A DNA stretch of 64,000 bases, taken from Crateriforma spongiae (GTDB lineage: Bacteria > Planctomycetota > Planctomycetia > Pirellulales > Pirellulaceae). Position numbers and translations under genes: made by a program. Below are positions 1 to 9,087 of this stretch, piece after piece. Location of the stretch: positions 434,001 to 498,000 of the forward strand of contig NZ_JAAXMS010000006.1 in NCBI RefSeq assembly GCF_012290005.1, read 5' to 3'. Position 1 is the first letter of the stretch. Each line of letters starts with the position of its first letter. The notes beneath the pieces are model-generated. The model was not told the origin of the DNA. It was given only the letters and a program-made list of their open reading frames with translations, and did not search any database.

Positions 1-309
1 TTGGTCCTGGGAATGATGTTGCCGTTTGCTTGGGTTTACACCGATGCGGATTTGATGAACGAGTTTCCACGGACTGTTTGGGCCAGTCTTGCAATGCCGG
101 GCATATTGACCGCCATGCTGTCGGGCCAGTTCCTGGAAAGCTCCATTCATCAGGCCCAGTGGTTGCCTTTCATCACGACGGCGGTGCATCTGTTGGTCGG
201 TGTGTCGGTGATCCGATTCCATGTTCGGCTGGGGCACTATTTCATCCTGTTCATCACGCACGTGTCGCTGATGGGATCGATCGTGCTGCAGATGTTGGTG
301 CGAGCCTAA
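1..309 (+). CDS. C-terminal part of an integral membrane protein (5' end outside window)
   Basis: The frame is open at the left edge, so the TTG at base 1 need not be the true start; 102 residues are visible. They form about three hydrophobic segments, roughly residues 25-42, 54-71 and 79-100, separated by short charged loops, and the chain ends RA after the last helix. This is the end of a polytopic inner-membrane protein. No motif identifies a substrate or family, so I assign no function. The next gene on the same strand starts about 150 bases downstream. Confidence 0.6.
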   Translation: MVLGMMLPFAWVYTDADLMNEFPRTVWASLAMPGILTAMLSGQFLESSIHQAQWLPFITTAVHLLVGVSVIRFHVRLGHYFILFITHVSLMGSIVLQMLVRA

Positions 310-462
310 ACCGGATGACGGGTGAGACCAAAGGTCGATGGTTTTTTGCGTCCAGCGTTTTTCGGATCCGTCGATTGCCAGTCAAGCGTTGGAATAGGGT
401 TTGCTTTTCCAGAATGCATCGACTTTCAATTTCCAAGCCCTGGATCATCACACACCATCGCG

Positions 463-1680
463 ATGGATAAACCACAAGCACATTGGCAGGATTCCTTTCA
501 CCAGTGGGCGCGTCACCTGGCATCGGACGTCGATGACGCGTTTGACGCCGGACTTCGTAAGCTTCGCAAACGGTATGGCAAACCGGGAACGCCACAGCTC
601 TATCCTTATGTGGGGCACGCGACCCGGCAATCGATTCACTTGAGCGGACGTGTGCTGCGGAACCCGCCACTGGATCCCGATTTTCGCAATGACCGCTGGT
701 GGGACAACATGCTGGACGCCGTGCGTCGGTTTGCATCCGATGAAGTCCCCGGCGTGATCGTTCGTGCCAGTGTCGGTGATCAAGATGCTCGGGCGACCAG
801 TGACCGGGAAGGCTATTTCCATCTGGAAGTTCCCCGCGTTGGCGAATCCGCCGGGCCGATTCCGTATTGGTCATCCGCGGTGTTGCGAATCGAAGGTTCA
901 GGAAACTCGGATGTCGTTTCACCCGTTGTTTGTCCCTTCCTCGCGGTGCCACCATCGGCACGTTTTGCGGTGGTCAGCGACGTCGACGATACGATTTTGC
1001 ACACCGGTGCGACCAGCCTGATGACCATGGCCAAGTTGACGTTCTTCGGTAATGCGCGAACACGAGCGCCATTAGACGGCGTTGCCGAGTTTTACCAGCG
1101 GTTGCAAGCCGACGGTGAACTTGACGGACGTGAATCTGGTGACGACGGTTTGGACAACGATCCAGTCAACCCAATCTTTTACGTGTCCAGTTCGCCTTGG
1201 AACTTACACGACTTGTTATCGGACTTCTTGGAGTTGAATTCCATTCCCGCCGGTCCGCTGTTGTTGCGCGATCTGGGAATCGATCGCGACAAGTTCATTA
1301 AGTCAGGTCATGACCAAAAAAAGGTCAAAGCGTTGCGGCTGATGCACGACTATCCCGATTTGCCTTTCATCCTGATTGGTGACTCTGGACAGGAAGACGC
1401 CAGACTGTATGCCGAGATCGCCGCAGAGCACCCGAAACGAATCGCCGCCATCTTGATTCGTGACGTGGATCCCGAAACGATCAGTCATCACGATCAGAAA
1501 ATGGACGCGTATGTTCGGCAGTGTGATGAACTGGGCGTGCCGATGTATTTGATCAAAGACAGCATCGACGCCGCGCGGCGTTTGATTGATCAAGGTTTGA
1601 TGTCGAAGCAGTCTCTGTCTCGAATCGAAGTGGCGACGGCCCGTGACAGGCAACGCTCATCGATGCCGTTTCAGCCCTGA
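463..1680 (+). CDS. App1-type phosphatidate phosphatase (DUF2183, HAD-like)
   Basis: The 405-residue product carries the hallmark of the App1/DUF2183 catalytic domain: DVDDT at residues 173-177 (HAD motif I, with the DxDxT nucleophile and acid/base pair), a YVSSSPWNL block near residue 243, and GDSGQEDARLY near 306, which supplies the acidic motif. Family members dephosphorylate phosphatidate to diacylglycerol. The region before the catalytic domain, about residues 60-165, looks beta-rich. I chose ATG 463 because homology-like sequence begins soon after it. An in-frame GTG at 322 would add 47 unconvincing residues. No signal peptide is seen, so it is probably cytoplasmic or membrane-peripheral. 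The facing gene encodes a hydrolase. Confidence 0.85.
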   Translation: MDKPQAHWQDSFHQWARHLASDVDDAFDAGLRKLRKRYGKPGTPQLYPYVGHATRQSIHLSGRVLRNPPLDPDFRNDRWWDNMLDAVRRFASDEVPGVIVRASVGDQDARATSDREGYFHLEVPRVGESAGPIPYWSSAVLRIEGSGNSDVVSPVVCPFLAVPPSARFAVVSDVDDTILHTGATSLMTMAKLTFFGNARTRAPLDGVAEFYQRLQADGELDGRESGDDGLDNDPVNPIFYVSSSPWNLHDLLSDFLELNSIPAGPLLLRDLGIDRDKFIKSGHDQKKVKALRLMHDYPDLPFILIGDSGQEDARLYAEIAAEHPKRIAAILIRDVDPETISHHDQKMDAYVRQCDELGVPMYLIKDSIDAARRLIDQGLMSKQSLSRIEVATARDRQRSSMPFQP

Positions 1681-1704
1681 TCGCATTGCATCAATTCGTG
1701 GGAA

Positions 1705-2328
1705 TCAGACGGTTGCCGCGATTCCTTGGACGGCGGGCGAAGTGCCACACAATTGTTGAATGGCTCCGCGTACCGCCGTGATACCCGCCGGTTGAAATAA
1801 CACCGAGTTGTGCGTTGCATTGATCGTTTTCAGCTCATGCAAATCACTCGGCGGGGCCTTCATCAGCCATTCCCATCGCGTCCATAAAACGATTCGCTGG
1901 ACGTTGGGCGGATAAGCCGATCGCACCGCGCGGCGGTCCGACATGATTCGGATTTCTTCGCTGAATCGGCCCAGCAGTGGTCGCACCCGTCGTGCCATCG
2001 GAACGGCATCGATGACCGGTGCGATGGACACAGCTTTGACAACCTTAGGCGAATCGGAATGGTCACCACGTGACAGAGCCGCACGTGCCACCCAGTCGCC
2101 AAAGGAATGAGTGACCAAGACCCAGCGATCGACTGGTCCGGCGTCGATTCGATTTCGTAGTTGCCCGACAGTTTTTGACAGGTTCGAAAACACGCGTGGA
2201 TAGTCGAACAGCACGGTGGTCGCGAATCTGTCACGTAGTGCCCGATGCAGCGGCCGCATCATCCAAGCGGGTGACATGAATCCGGGGATCAGTATCAGAC
2301 CGGTCGCGGGAAATTCGGTTTTGGTCAT
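1705..2328 (-). CDS. alpha/beta hydrolase-like protein
   Basis: This 207-residue protein has a short lipase-like alpha/beta hydrolase layout: a beta strand ending in LILIPGF (oxyanion-hole region, residues 11-17), then VTHSFGDWVAR around residue 75 as the nucleophile elbow, and a histidine in NATHNS near residue 171 as candidate catalytic base. The usual GxSxG elbow reads THSFG, with threonine for the first glycine, so activity is likely but the substrate is unknown. It converges on the App1-type phosphatase with a 24-base gap and no obvious terminator. It could be an esterase acting on lipids, but that is inference from the neighbour only. Confidence 0.7.
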   Translation of the reverse strand: MTKTEFPATGLILIPGFMSPAWMMRPLHRALRDRFATTVLFDYPRVFSNLSKTVGQLRNRIDAGPVDRWVLVTHSFGDWVARAALSRGDHSDSPKVVKAVSIAPVIDAVPMARRVRPLLGRFSEEIRIMSDRRAVRSAYPPNVQRIVLWTRWEWLMKAPPSDLHELKTINATHNSVLFQPAGITAVRGAIQQLCGTSPAVQGIAATV

Positions 2329-2440
2329 GTTTTTGGGGCGGTCAACACGATTTGATTTCGTAACCGGTCTTCGATTTCGTCATGGCCTGAATGTTTTAGC
2401 GCTAAACCATTCGACTGCGGATGGTGCACATGTGATACCA

Positions 2441-2482
2441 AAAAAAAACGGGCCCGCCGGTCAGGTTGCCGGTGGGCCCGTT
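2441..2482 (-). terminator. intrinsic terminator of the DUF11-type gene
   Basis: On the minus strand a 14-base arm (2469-2482) pairs with 2447-2460 with one mismatch around an 8-base loop, and is followed by a run of Ts (the A-run at 2441-2448 on the plus strand). It lies about 45 bases past the stop of the gene ending at 2529. GC-rich stem plus U-tract is the classic Rho-independent form. Confidence 0.85.
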
Positions 2483-2528
2483 GTCGGATCGATCAAACAA
2501 ACGGTTCGATCAAGTTCGTTCGCCTGGA

Positions 2529-4217
2529 TTAGCGTTGAAAGATGCGCGTCGGTTCTTCGGCGCGGATCCGACTGTCCAATTCATTGCTGACCAATTCGGC
2601 TTGCATTTGAATCGGGCCGTTGCCGTCGCCCTTGGCGGTCACGGTGTAGGTGACTTCATCGCCGGGCTTCAGCGTTTCGATCGGTTGAAAGACGACGTGA
2701 TTGCCTTCGGACTTCACTTCCGTCGGCCCATCGGCTTGGACGAAGGAGAGTTGCTCAGGCAATCGGGCCGACAGCTTCACGTTTTGGTCCGCCGCATCGC
2801 CCTCGTTCCAAACGCGAATCGTGTAAACCACTTCATCGCCCTTTTTGACCGGATCTTCGTCGTCCACAACGGTCAATTGCAGTGCTGCCAGACGCACGAT
2901 CTTGGTTTGCGCGGTGGAAGTCGACGAGGCACGCGAGGTGGCGTTGTTCTGGTCTTCGGCCGCGTCAACGGTACAAACATTTGTGGCGACGACTTTGGTC
3001 ATCACGTTGTCCAGTTCGCCGGGACGAATGGCATAGTCGAACGTGGCGGATTGGCCGGGTTCCAATCGGTCAATCGTCAGCGTGCGATCGGCCATCTGGG
3101 CGTTTTGATCGCTGTTGTTCGACGATTCGTTGTTGTTCGAATCGTTGTCGGATGATCCGTTTTGGTTGGACTTCGATTGGTTGCCGTTGGCGTTCTTCTT
3201 CTCGGCACGACTCATTTGCGGATCGCTCAGATCAACCAGATTGGCGTCTTGCGGCCACATCACTTTCACACGGACGTCTTCGGCCGTCGCATCACCACGG
3301 TTGGTGATCGTCGCGGTGAATTGAGCCAGTTCGTCGCCATACAAACGATTGGGGCCATCGACATTGGCGGCCAATTCGGCGGCGACAACTTTGGTCGTCG
3401 TCTTTTGACTGCGCGACTTCAAATCGCTGTCGTCGGCTTTGGCGGTCGCACGGCTGCTGAATTCGCCCGTTTTCGACGCATAAACACGAGCGACAAAGCG
3501 GCGTGTGTCGCCGGCTTTCAGGCCATCGACGTCAAACTTTAGCTGGTTTTCGCCATCAATCGTTGCCAAGCCTTTGCCTAGCGAATCGGTGATGGTGATC
3601 GGGCCGACGTCGCCGGTTCCGCCGTTTTTCAAGGCGTATTCCAGTTCGATCATGTTGCATCGATTGGCGGTCTTGGGGGCGACTTTGGTCAACTCCAGTT
3701 GCGGTTTGACGGCACGGGCGGTCACACACATCGCCGGTTTGTAGTCGACAATTTCCAAACAGCTGCGTAATTCGCCCTGTTTGTCCGCGGTCGCCTGGAT
3801 GTCGAAGGTCTTGGTTTCGCCGGGCTTCAGCGTCGCGATCGACAGTGTGTTGTTCTGATTCGATCGTTGGTTCTTCTGTTTCTTCGACTTGTCTTGCGAA
3901 GACTGGTTGCCGGACGCTTGGTCACCAGTTGGTTGATCGTTTTTGTCGCCTTGCATGGCAACCGAATCAATGCTGACGCCTTGCATGTTTTTTTGCGCCA
4001 ACTTGATGGCATGCAAGGTCACATTGTCGGAAACGTTTTCAACGTCCACGGTGTATGAAAAAGAATCACCCACGCGGACTTCTTCGGGCCACGATGTGTG
4101 CACGGCGATCAATCCGTCGCCGGTACGCATGGAGGATTCGTTGTTTTGGGCCTGGATAGCGGTCGCCGTTGCCACGACGGTTGCGAACATGGCCAGACTT
4201 CGTCCCATCGAAGTCAT
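2529..4217 (-). CDS. secreted DUF11/CARDB-type beta-sandwich repeat protein
   Basis: The 562-residue product starts with a signal peptide (hydrophobic to about residue 22, then IQAQ). Four or so repeats of an Ig-like fold follow, with recurring blocks such as VRVGDSFSYTVDVEN, LKPGETKTFDIQA, LEYALKNGGTGDVGPITITD and VKKGDEVVYTIRVWNEGDA; these match the conserved-repeat (DUF11) and CARDB style found in planctomycete secreted proteins. Two low-complexity inserts rich in Asn, Ser, Gln and Lys (about residues 95-125 and 330-370) look like surface linkers. The role is probably structural or adhesive in the periplasm or at the surface; no catalytic motif is seen. It is monocistronic, with its own terminator at 2441-2482. 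Confidence 0.75.
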   Translation of the reverse strand: MTSMGRSLAMFATVVATATAIQAQNNESSMRTGDGLIAVHTSWPEEVRVGDSFSYTVDVENVSDNVTLHAIKLAQKNMQGVSIDSVAMQGDKNDQPTGDQASGNQSSQDKSKKQKNQRSNQNNTLSIATLKPGETKTFDIQATADKQGELRSCLEIVDYKPAMCVTARAVKPQLELTKVAPKTANRCNMIELEYALKNGGTGDVGPITITDSLGKGLATIDGENQLKFDVDGLKAGDTRRFVARVYASKTGEFSSRATAKADDSDLKSRSQKTTTKVVAAELAANVDGPNRLYGDELAQFTATITNRGDATAEDVRVKVMWPQDANLVDLSDPQMSRAEKKNANGNQSKSNQNGSSDNDSNNNESSNNSDQNAQMADRTLTIDRLEPGQSATFDYAIRPGELDNVMTKVVATNVCTVDAAEDQNNATSRASSTSTAQTKIVRLAALQLTVVDDEDPVKKGDEVVYTIRVWNEGDAADQNVKLSARLPEQLSFVQADGPTEVKSEGNHVVFQPIETLKPGDEVTYTVTAKGDGNGPIQMQAELVSNELDSRIRAEEPTRIFQR

Positions 4218-4727
4218 GAGTCACCTCGTCAGTAAATGGAAGCTAAGGAAAAAGGGAACCGAACGACATCCATGGGCGCCGTCCGACGATGCCGGCGAGG
4301 TCGAGCAAGTGGTGTTCCGGCGATGGCGGTCGTGGCCATCACAAATCAACTTTTCATCAAATCCGCTGGCGCGTTCGCAGCGGAGATGAACGCAGCGAAG
4401 ATGAACGAAGCAATGTTTGCATTTCCGCTGGAGGTCGCCGCGGGCGTGGGACGATGTGGCCGTGAGAAGTTGCGACCTCGGGAATCTGCGGCGGTCGTGA
4501 AGCTGAGATCCTTGTGAAGCTGAGTCGACGGACGATGCGGTGAATCGAATCCGATGATTCAAGCCACACCGACGCATCCATCAATTTGTCGCGGACGCCG
4601 CCGGGGCGCACCATTGTCAACAGTCGATCGCGTATATTGAACTTTCGCCGTGGGTGGGCGACCCGCGGCCGTGATTGTCATCAAGGATGTCCCGTTTGCG
4701 TGATGCGAATTATTCGCAGGTGGTAAC
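4218..4727. other. intergenic region without a convincing gene
   Basis: These 510 bases separate the divergent DUF11-type and NTF2-like genes and must hold both promoters. Short frames here have arginine-rich, low-quality translations and were not called. A short imperfect direct repeat (gatgaacgcagcgaa type) occurs near 4383-4412 and another (gtgaagctgag) near 4496-4524. A TATATT box near 4633 is a weak -10 candidate for the downstream gene, without a good -35. Confidence 0.5.
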
Positions 4728-5126
4728 ATGAGCACAGGATTAAAAGTCGTCGAAAAGGTGTACGCCAGCTTCTCGGCACAAAACGATGATGCCGCACGTG
4801 AGTTGCTGGCCGACGACGTCCAGTGGATTCAGTGCAAGGGGTTCCCCGGTGGTGGGCATCATCGCGGGCGGGACGAAGTGATCGAAAAGGTCATGCACGC
4901 GTTGCACGGGGAATGGAATTCGTTTTCGGCCACGATGGACGAAGTCATCGACGCCGACCATCATGTGATCGTGTTAGGCACGTACCGTGGCGTGCACAGC
5001 TTGACGGGAAAGCCGATGGAAGCCGTGTTTGCTCACGTGTTCGACATCGAAGACGGCAAAGTGGCACGATTCCGCCAATACGCCGACACGTTTCCGATGC
5101 ACGCGGCGATGGAATTGTTCGATTGA
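4728..5126 (+). CDS. NTF2-like / SnoaL-like small protein
   Basis: The 132-residue length and pattern fit the NTF2-like cone fold: an N-terminal helix (VVEKVYASFSAQNDDAARELLADDVQW), a GGGHHRGRDEV turn, and long beta strands ending VFDIEDGKVARFRQYAD, the usual ketosteroid-isomerase-like ending. Members range from enzymes to ligand-binding proteins, so the activity cannot be named. An AGGTGG sequence about 5 bases before ATG 4728 supports the start. It precedes the DUF58 gene by 91 bases and may be transcribed separately. Confidence 0.75.
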   Translation: MSTGLKVVEKVYASFSAQNDDAARELLADDVQWIQCKGFPGGGHHRGRDEVIEKVMHALHGEWNSFSATMDEVIDADHHVIVLGTYRGVHSLTGKPMEAVFAHVFDIEDGKVARFRQYADTFPMHAAMELFD

Positions 5127-5217
5127 CAACGCCATCGCTTGCCCGCCGCCTGTCGCGGCATGCGATGGGTTCGGCAACCTCGCCACATGAATGCACGACG
5201 ATCTGGGAGCATGACGA

Positions 5218-6114
5218 TTGAGTAGTGCGGTGGCCGCGACCGAGCCTTTGCTGACGCCCGACTTGTTGGGCCGGTTGGAGCGTTTGGAGTTGGTGTCGCG
5301 GCGAGTCTTTCGGGGCAGCATCAAAGGCGAGCGACGCAGTCGGCGGAAAGGCCAGAGTGTCGAATTCGCCGACTTTCGCAATTACGTCCCCGGCGACGAT
5401 TTGCGTTTGATCGATTGGAACTTGTACGCGCGGCTGGACCAGCTGTTCTTGAAGCTGTTCCAAGAAGAGGAAGACCTGCACTTTTACGCTTTGGTCGATT
5501 GCAGCGGGTCGATGGAATTCGGCAAGCCGTCCAAATTGCGTGTCGCCAAACAGTTGGCCGCGGCACTGGGCTACATCGGACTGTGTCGTGCCGACCGCGT
5601 GTGTGTGTCCGCATTGGGCCCGCCGGGGCGATCGGCACCGGTGTTACGCGGCCGATCCAATTTGTGGCGAATGTTGCAGTATCTGGAATCGGTCGACGGC
5701 GGTCACAACGTCACGTTGCATGACGGCGTCAAGGACTTTTCGATTCGGCATTCCGGTTCGGGCATTTGCGTCTTGATCACGGACATGATGGACAAGACCG
5801 GTTACGAATCGGCCCTGCGGATGCTGGTCGGACGCCGGATGGACGTCTTTGTGATGCACGTTTTGTCGCCGGAGGAACTGGACCCACCGCTGCGTGGTGA
5901 CCGCCGGCTGATCGATATCGAAGACGGTGATCAAACCGAGATCACCATCAATTCATTCGTCTTGGAAAGGTACCGGGAAACGGTTCGCTCCTTCATCGAC
6001 GGTGTGAAATCGTTCTGCAGTCGCCGATCGATCGCCTACATTCCCGTCGCGACCGAGACACCGGTCGATGTCGTGGTGACGAATTATCTTCGCAAGCGTG
6101 GCGTGGTGCGGTAA
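5218..6114 (+). CDS. DUF58 domain protein
   Basis: This 298-residue protein shows the DUF58 signature: a basic N-terminal segment RRSRRKGQSVEFADFRNY, then PGDDLRLIDWNLYARLDQLFLK near residue 60, and a degenerate VWA-like core with VDCSGSM around residue 96. Members usually sit beside a MoxR ATPase and BatA-type VWA membrane proteins and are thought to act in envelope-stress or assembly functions. The start is TTG 5218, supported by GGGAG 8 bases upstream; a GTG at 5230 is an alternative. The gene is followed 45 bases later by the BatA-like protein, so they form an operon, but no MoxR gene is in the window immediately upstream. Confidence 0.85.
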   Translation: MSSAVAATEPLLTPDLLGRLERLELVSRRVFRGSIKGERRSRRKGQSVEFADFRNYVPGDDLRLIDWNLYARLDQLFLKLFQEEEDLHFYALVDCSGSMEFGKPSKLRVAKQLAAALGYIGLCRADRVCVSALGPPGRSAPVLRGRSNLWRMLQYLESVDGGHNVTLHDGVKDFSIRHSGSGICVLITDMMDKTGYESALRMLVGRRMDVFVMHVLSPEELDPPLRGDRRLIDIEDGDQTEITINSFVLERYRETVRSFIDGVKSFCSRRSIAYIPVATETPVDVVVTNYLRKRGVVR

Positions 6115-6159
6115 GTGGCGTGGTGCGGTGACGCGTACGGAAGGTAAAAGGGCGAACAA

Positions 6160-8130
6160 ATGACTTGGATCCCCGCGCTGCAGTCGCCTTGGCTTTGGGG
6201 CCTGTTGGCCGCCGTGCCGATCGGCATCGTGCTGCTGTATTTTCTGAAGCTGCGTCGTGAACCGGTGGAAGTCCCCAGCACTTATTTGTGGATGCGGACG
6301 ATCGAAGACTTGCACGTCAACAGTCTGTTGCAGCGGCTGCGTCGCAGTTTGTTGTTGTTGGCTCAATTGCTGGTCGTCGCTTTAGCCGCGATCGCCCTGT
6401 TTCGTCCTGGGCTGCGTGGGCAATCCGAATCGTTGGATCGGATGGTGTTTCTGTTGGACAGTTCGGCCAGCATGCAGGCGACCGATTTGGAGGGCAACAC
6501 ACGATTCGAAGCGGCCAAGGAAATGATCGGCGGGCAGATCGACGCAATGACCGACCAGGATTCGGCAATGTTGATCACCTTCGACGATCGTGCGAAAGTC
6601 ATGCAGTCCTTCACGTCCGACCGGCGGCGGTTGCGTGACGCGTTGCAGCGATCGGAAGTCAGCAACCGTTCGACCGATGTGTTGTCCGCGCTGCGTGCGG
6701 CTGATGGCTTGGCCAATCCGCGACGCAGCAGCGAAATGGGGGACGTCAACGATGTCCAGGTCGCCGACGCGATGCCGGCAACCTTGAAGTTGTACAGTGA
6801 CGGCGGATTCAGTCCGGTGACGGAATTCGATCTGGGGAATCTGACGCCGGAATACCATGCGGTCGGGACCGGCGAAGTCGACAACCTGGCGATCATCGCG
6901 TTCAGTGCCCAGCGCAACGTCGAAGATCCGACTCAGGTGCAAGCGTTTGCGACAATTGCAAATGCCGGAACCGTGGATGTGTCGACCACGGTCTCGCTGA
7001 TGATCGGGGACGACTTGGTCGACGCGCAGGCGGTGGACGTTGGTGCGTCGGAACAAACGGGAATTTCGTTCGCATTTGCCGCCGATGAAGCGACGACGAT
7101 GCGGTTGCGGATCGACCGCAAGGACCAGTTGGACTTGGACAATGTCGCTTATGCGGGGCTGTCGCCGATCCGTTCGGTCCGGGTGTTGGTGGTCACGCCT
7201 GGCAATGAGCCGTTGGAATTGGCATTGGCGACCGAAAAGGCTGCCAAGATTTGTACGGCGGATGTCGTCAGTCCGGATTTCTTGGAATCCGAATCTTTTG
7301 AAAAACGCATGTTGTCGGGCGTGGACGACTTGGTGATCTTTGACCGCTGTCGTCCCGATGCGTTGCCGGCGACCAACACGTTTTTTATCGGCGCGTTGCC
7401 GCCGGGCGAATGGTCCTGGCGTGGTGATCCGCAACCCGTGGTCTTGGTCGATGTCGACCGATCGCATCCGCTGTTGCGGTTTGTGGATTTGTTTTCGCTG
7501 CTGATCTTTCAGGGGCGTTCCTTGGACGGCCCGGATGGTTCAGCGGTATTGGTCGAAGGGGATGCGGGACCCGTGCTGACGATCGCACCGCGTGATGGCT
7601 ACCAGGATCTGGTGTTGGGATTCGAGGTGGTGTCGCAAGACGATGACGGCGCGACGGTGGCCAACACGAATTGGTATGCCGAACGATCGTGGCCGGTGTT
7701 TATCTTGAACGTGCTGCGTTATCTGGCCGGGGCGGCCGAAGCGGGGGGCGCACCGTCGCATCCGACCGGTCAAACGGTGCGATTGCGTCTGGAAAGCGCG
7801 GTCGATGAAGTCACTGTCGGACGCGAAGCGGAAGCGGCAAGAACGATTCAGCCGTCGGAGACTGGTTTCTTGGAAGTCGTCGATACGGACCAACCCGGCA
7901 ACTATCTGGTCCGTGACGACGATCGCGTGTTGTCTTTGTTTTCGATCAACTTGTTCGATCGCACCGAAAGCAGGATTGCCGCCAAGCCCGAAATCGAATT
8001 GGGGTACCGTTCGGTCGAAGCGGCGGACAACACGGTCCAGCAGCGTCAGGAGTATTGGCGGATCGCGTTGTTGGTCATGCTGGGCTTGTTAGCGGTCGAA
8101 TGGTGGTACTTTGGCAAGCGGATCGCTTGA
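6160..8130 (+). CDS. BatA-like VWA-domain membrane protein
   Basis: The 656-residue protein begins with the BatA N-terminal domain: a membrane segment WLWGLLAAVPIGIVLLYFL (about residues 10-29), RREPVEVPSTYLW, and a second membrane segment near 60-82. A VWA domain follows, with MIDAS motif DSSASM near residue 100. A long extracytoplasmic region and a final membrane helix (about 632-650) complete it. Such proteins pair with DUF58 and MoxR partners. The domain order supports a membrane-anchored, metal-dependent protein-binding role; the ligand is unknown. It follows the DUF58 gene by 45 bases, and the next gene starts 25 bases after it. Confidence 0.85.
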   Translation: MTWIPALQSPWLWGLLAAVPIGIVLLYFLKLRREPVEVPSTYLWMRTIEDLHVNSLLQRLRRSLLLLAQLLVVALAAIALFRPGLRGQSESLDRMVFLLDSSASMQATDLEGNTRFEAAKEMIGGQIDAMTDQDSAMLITFDDRAKVMQSFTSDRRRLRDALQRSEVSNRSTDVLSALRAADGLANPRRSSEMGDVNDVQVADAMPATLKLYSDGGFSPVTEFDLGNLTPEYHAVGTGEVDNLAIIAFSAQRNVEDPTQVQAFATIANAGTVDVSTTVSLMIGDDLVDAQAVDVGASEQTGISFAFAADEATTMRLRIDRKDQLDLDNVAYAGLSPIRSVRVLVVTPGNEPLELALATEKAAKICTADVVSPDFLESESFEKRMLSGVDDLVIFDRCRPDALPATNTFFIGALPPGEWSWRGDPQPVVLVDVDRSHPLLRFVDLFSLLIFQGRSLDGPDGSAVLVEGDAGPVLTIAPRDGYQDLVLGFEVVSQDDDGATVANTNWYAERSWPVFILNVLRYLAGAAEAGGAPSHPTGQTVRLRLESAVDEVTVGREAEAARTIQPSETGFLEVVDTDQPGNYLVRDDDRVLSLFSINLFDRTESRIAAKPEIELGYRSVEAADNTVQQRQEYWRIALLVMLGLLAVEWWYFGKRIA

Positions 8131-8154
8131 ACGAATACGGTTTGCGGATCCGAC

Positions 8155-9087
8155 ATGTGGAAGACCGGTATTTATCGAATCGATGACCTTCGTGGTGACG
8201 CGAAAACGCGACTTCGTGGCGAGCCAAAGAACATCTCGGTGACGCTGTATCCGGCGGTCTGCGAATCTCCGGGGTTGGAACCCTGGGCCGAGCGGATTCT
8301 GGATCGCTTTTCTGATCAGTGCGGGGCTTTCAAGCGAACGTATGCCGGCCGGTTCGATGAATTTGACCGGCGTGTGACCTCACGGCTGAAGCAATCGTGG
8401 GATGGGCGTCCATTGCGGGTGCACGATGTCGGCGTCAGCGATGCCCGGACGTCGGTCGATTGGTTTCAGACGTTGTCCAAGTCATTTCCCAATGTCCAAT
8501 ACATGGCCAGTGATTTTCAGCCCACCGTTTGGGTGCTGGCGGAAAGTCGTTGCACCGTGACCGTAACCGAAGCCGGCGATTTGCTGGAGATCGTTTTTCC
8601 CCCGTTTGTGTTCAATTGCATCAAGCGTGACAGTTACCGGCATTATCCCATCAATCATTTGGTGCGATCGTGGGTCCAGCGTTATGTGGCCGAACCGCTG
8701 GCCGAAAAGTATCGACGGCATCAGATCGCCGGTCGTGCTATCCAATTGTTTGCACCGGAGGCGGTGCGTTTGGATCATAGCGACGCGCGATTCCAGTTGT
8801 CACAACACGACATGACCGGACCGATGCCGCAGAACGTCGACTGTGTTCGCGCGATGAACGTGCTGAATCCGTCTTATTTCAGCGACGACCAATTCAACGT
8901 GATCTTGGCGAATTTCTATGACGGATTGTCGGCCGAGGGATTCTTGATCACCGGTTCCAATGGTGACGCGGGCACCCCCGTCGACGGCGGTGTGTACCGC
9001 AAAACCGATTCGGGATTCGCGCTGGTCGAATCCTTCGGTGGCGGTTCGCCGATTGCGGATCGGATCGACCGATTTCGATCGTCTTAG
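8155..9087 (+). CDS. possible SAM-dependent methyltransferase-like protein
   Basis: I do not recognise this 310-residue family firmly. A Rossmann-like layout is suggested by HDVGVSDARTSVDWFQTL (about residue 90; glycine motif I replaced by VGVSD), a tract NVQYMASDFQP with an acidic residue at the second strand, and CVRAMNVLNPSYFSDDQFNVIL near 225, which resembles the post-II region of CheR-type or class I methyltransferases. ITGSNGDAG follows. No signal peptide is seen. It trails the DUF58/VWA pair by 24 bases and may be cotranscribed. Its stop overlaps the stop of convergent proC in the shared TTAG at 9084-9087. Confidence 0.5.
   Translation: MWKTGIYRIDDLRGDAKTRLRGEPKNISVTLYPAVCESPGLEPWAERILDRFSDQCGAFKRTYAGRFDEFDRRVTSRLKQSWDGRPLRVHDVGVSDARTSVDWFQTLSKSFPNVQYMASDFQPTVWVLAESRCTVTVTEAGDLLEIVFPPFVFNCIKRDSYRHYPINHLVRSWVQRYVAEPLAEKYRRHQIAGRAIQLFAPEAVRLDHSDARFQLSQHDMTGPMPQNVDCVRAMNVLNPSYFSDDQFNVILANFYDGLSAEGFLITGSNGDAGTPVDGGVYRKTDSGFALVESFGGGSPIADRIDRFRSS

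Noticed and set aside
4221-4577. 118-residue minus-strand ORF in the 4.2-4.7 kb gap
   Set aside because: Arg/His/Ser-rich translation without motif, overlapping two other poor frames in a promoter region.
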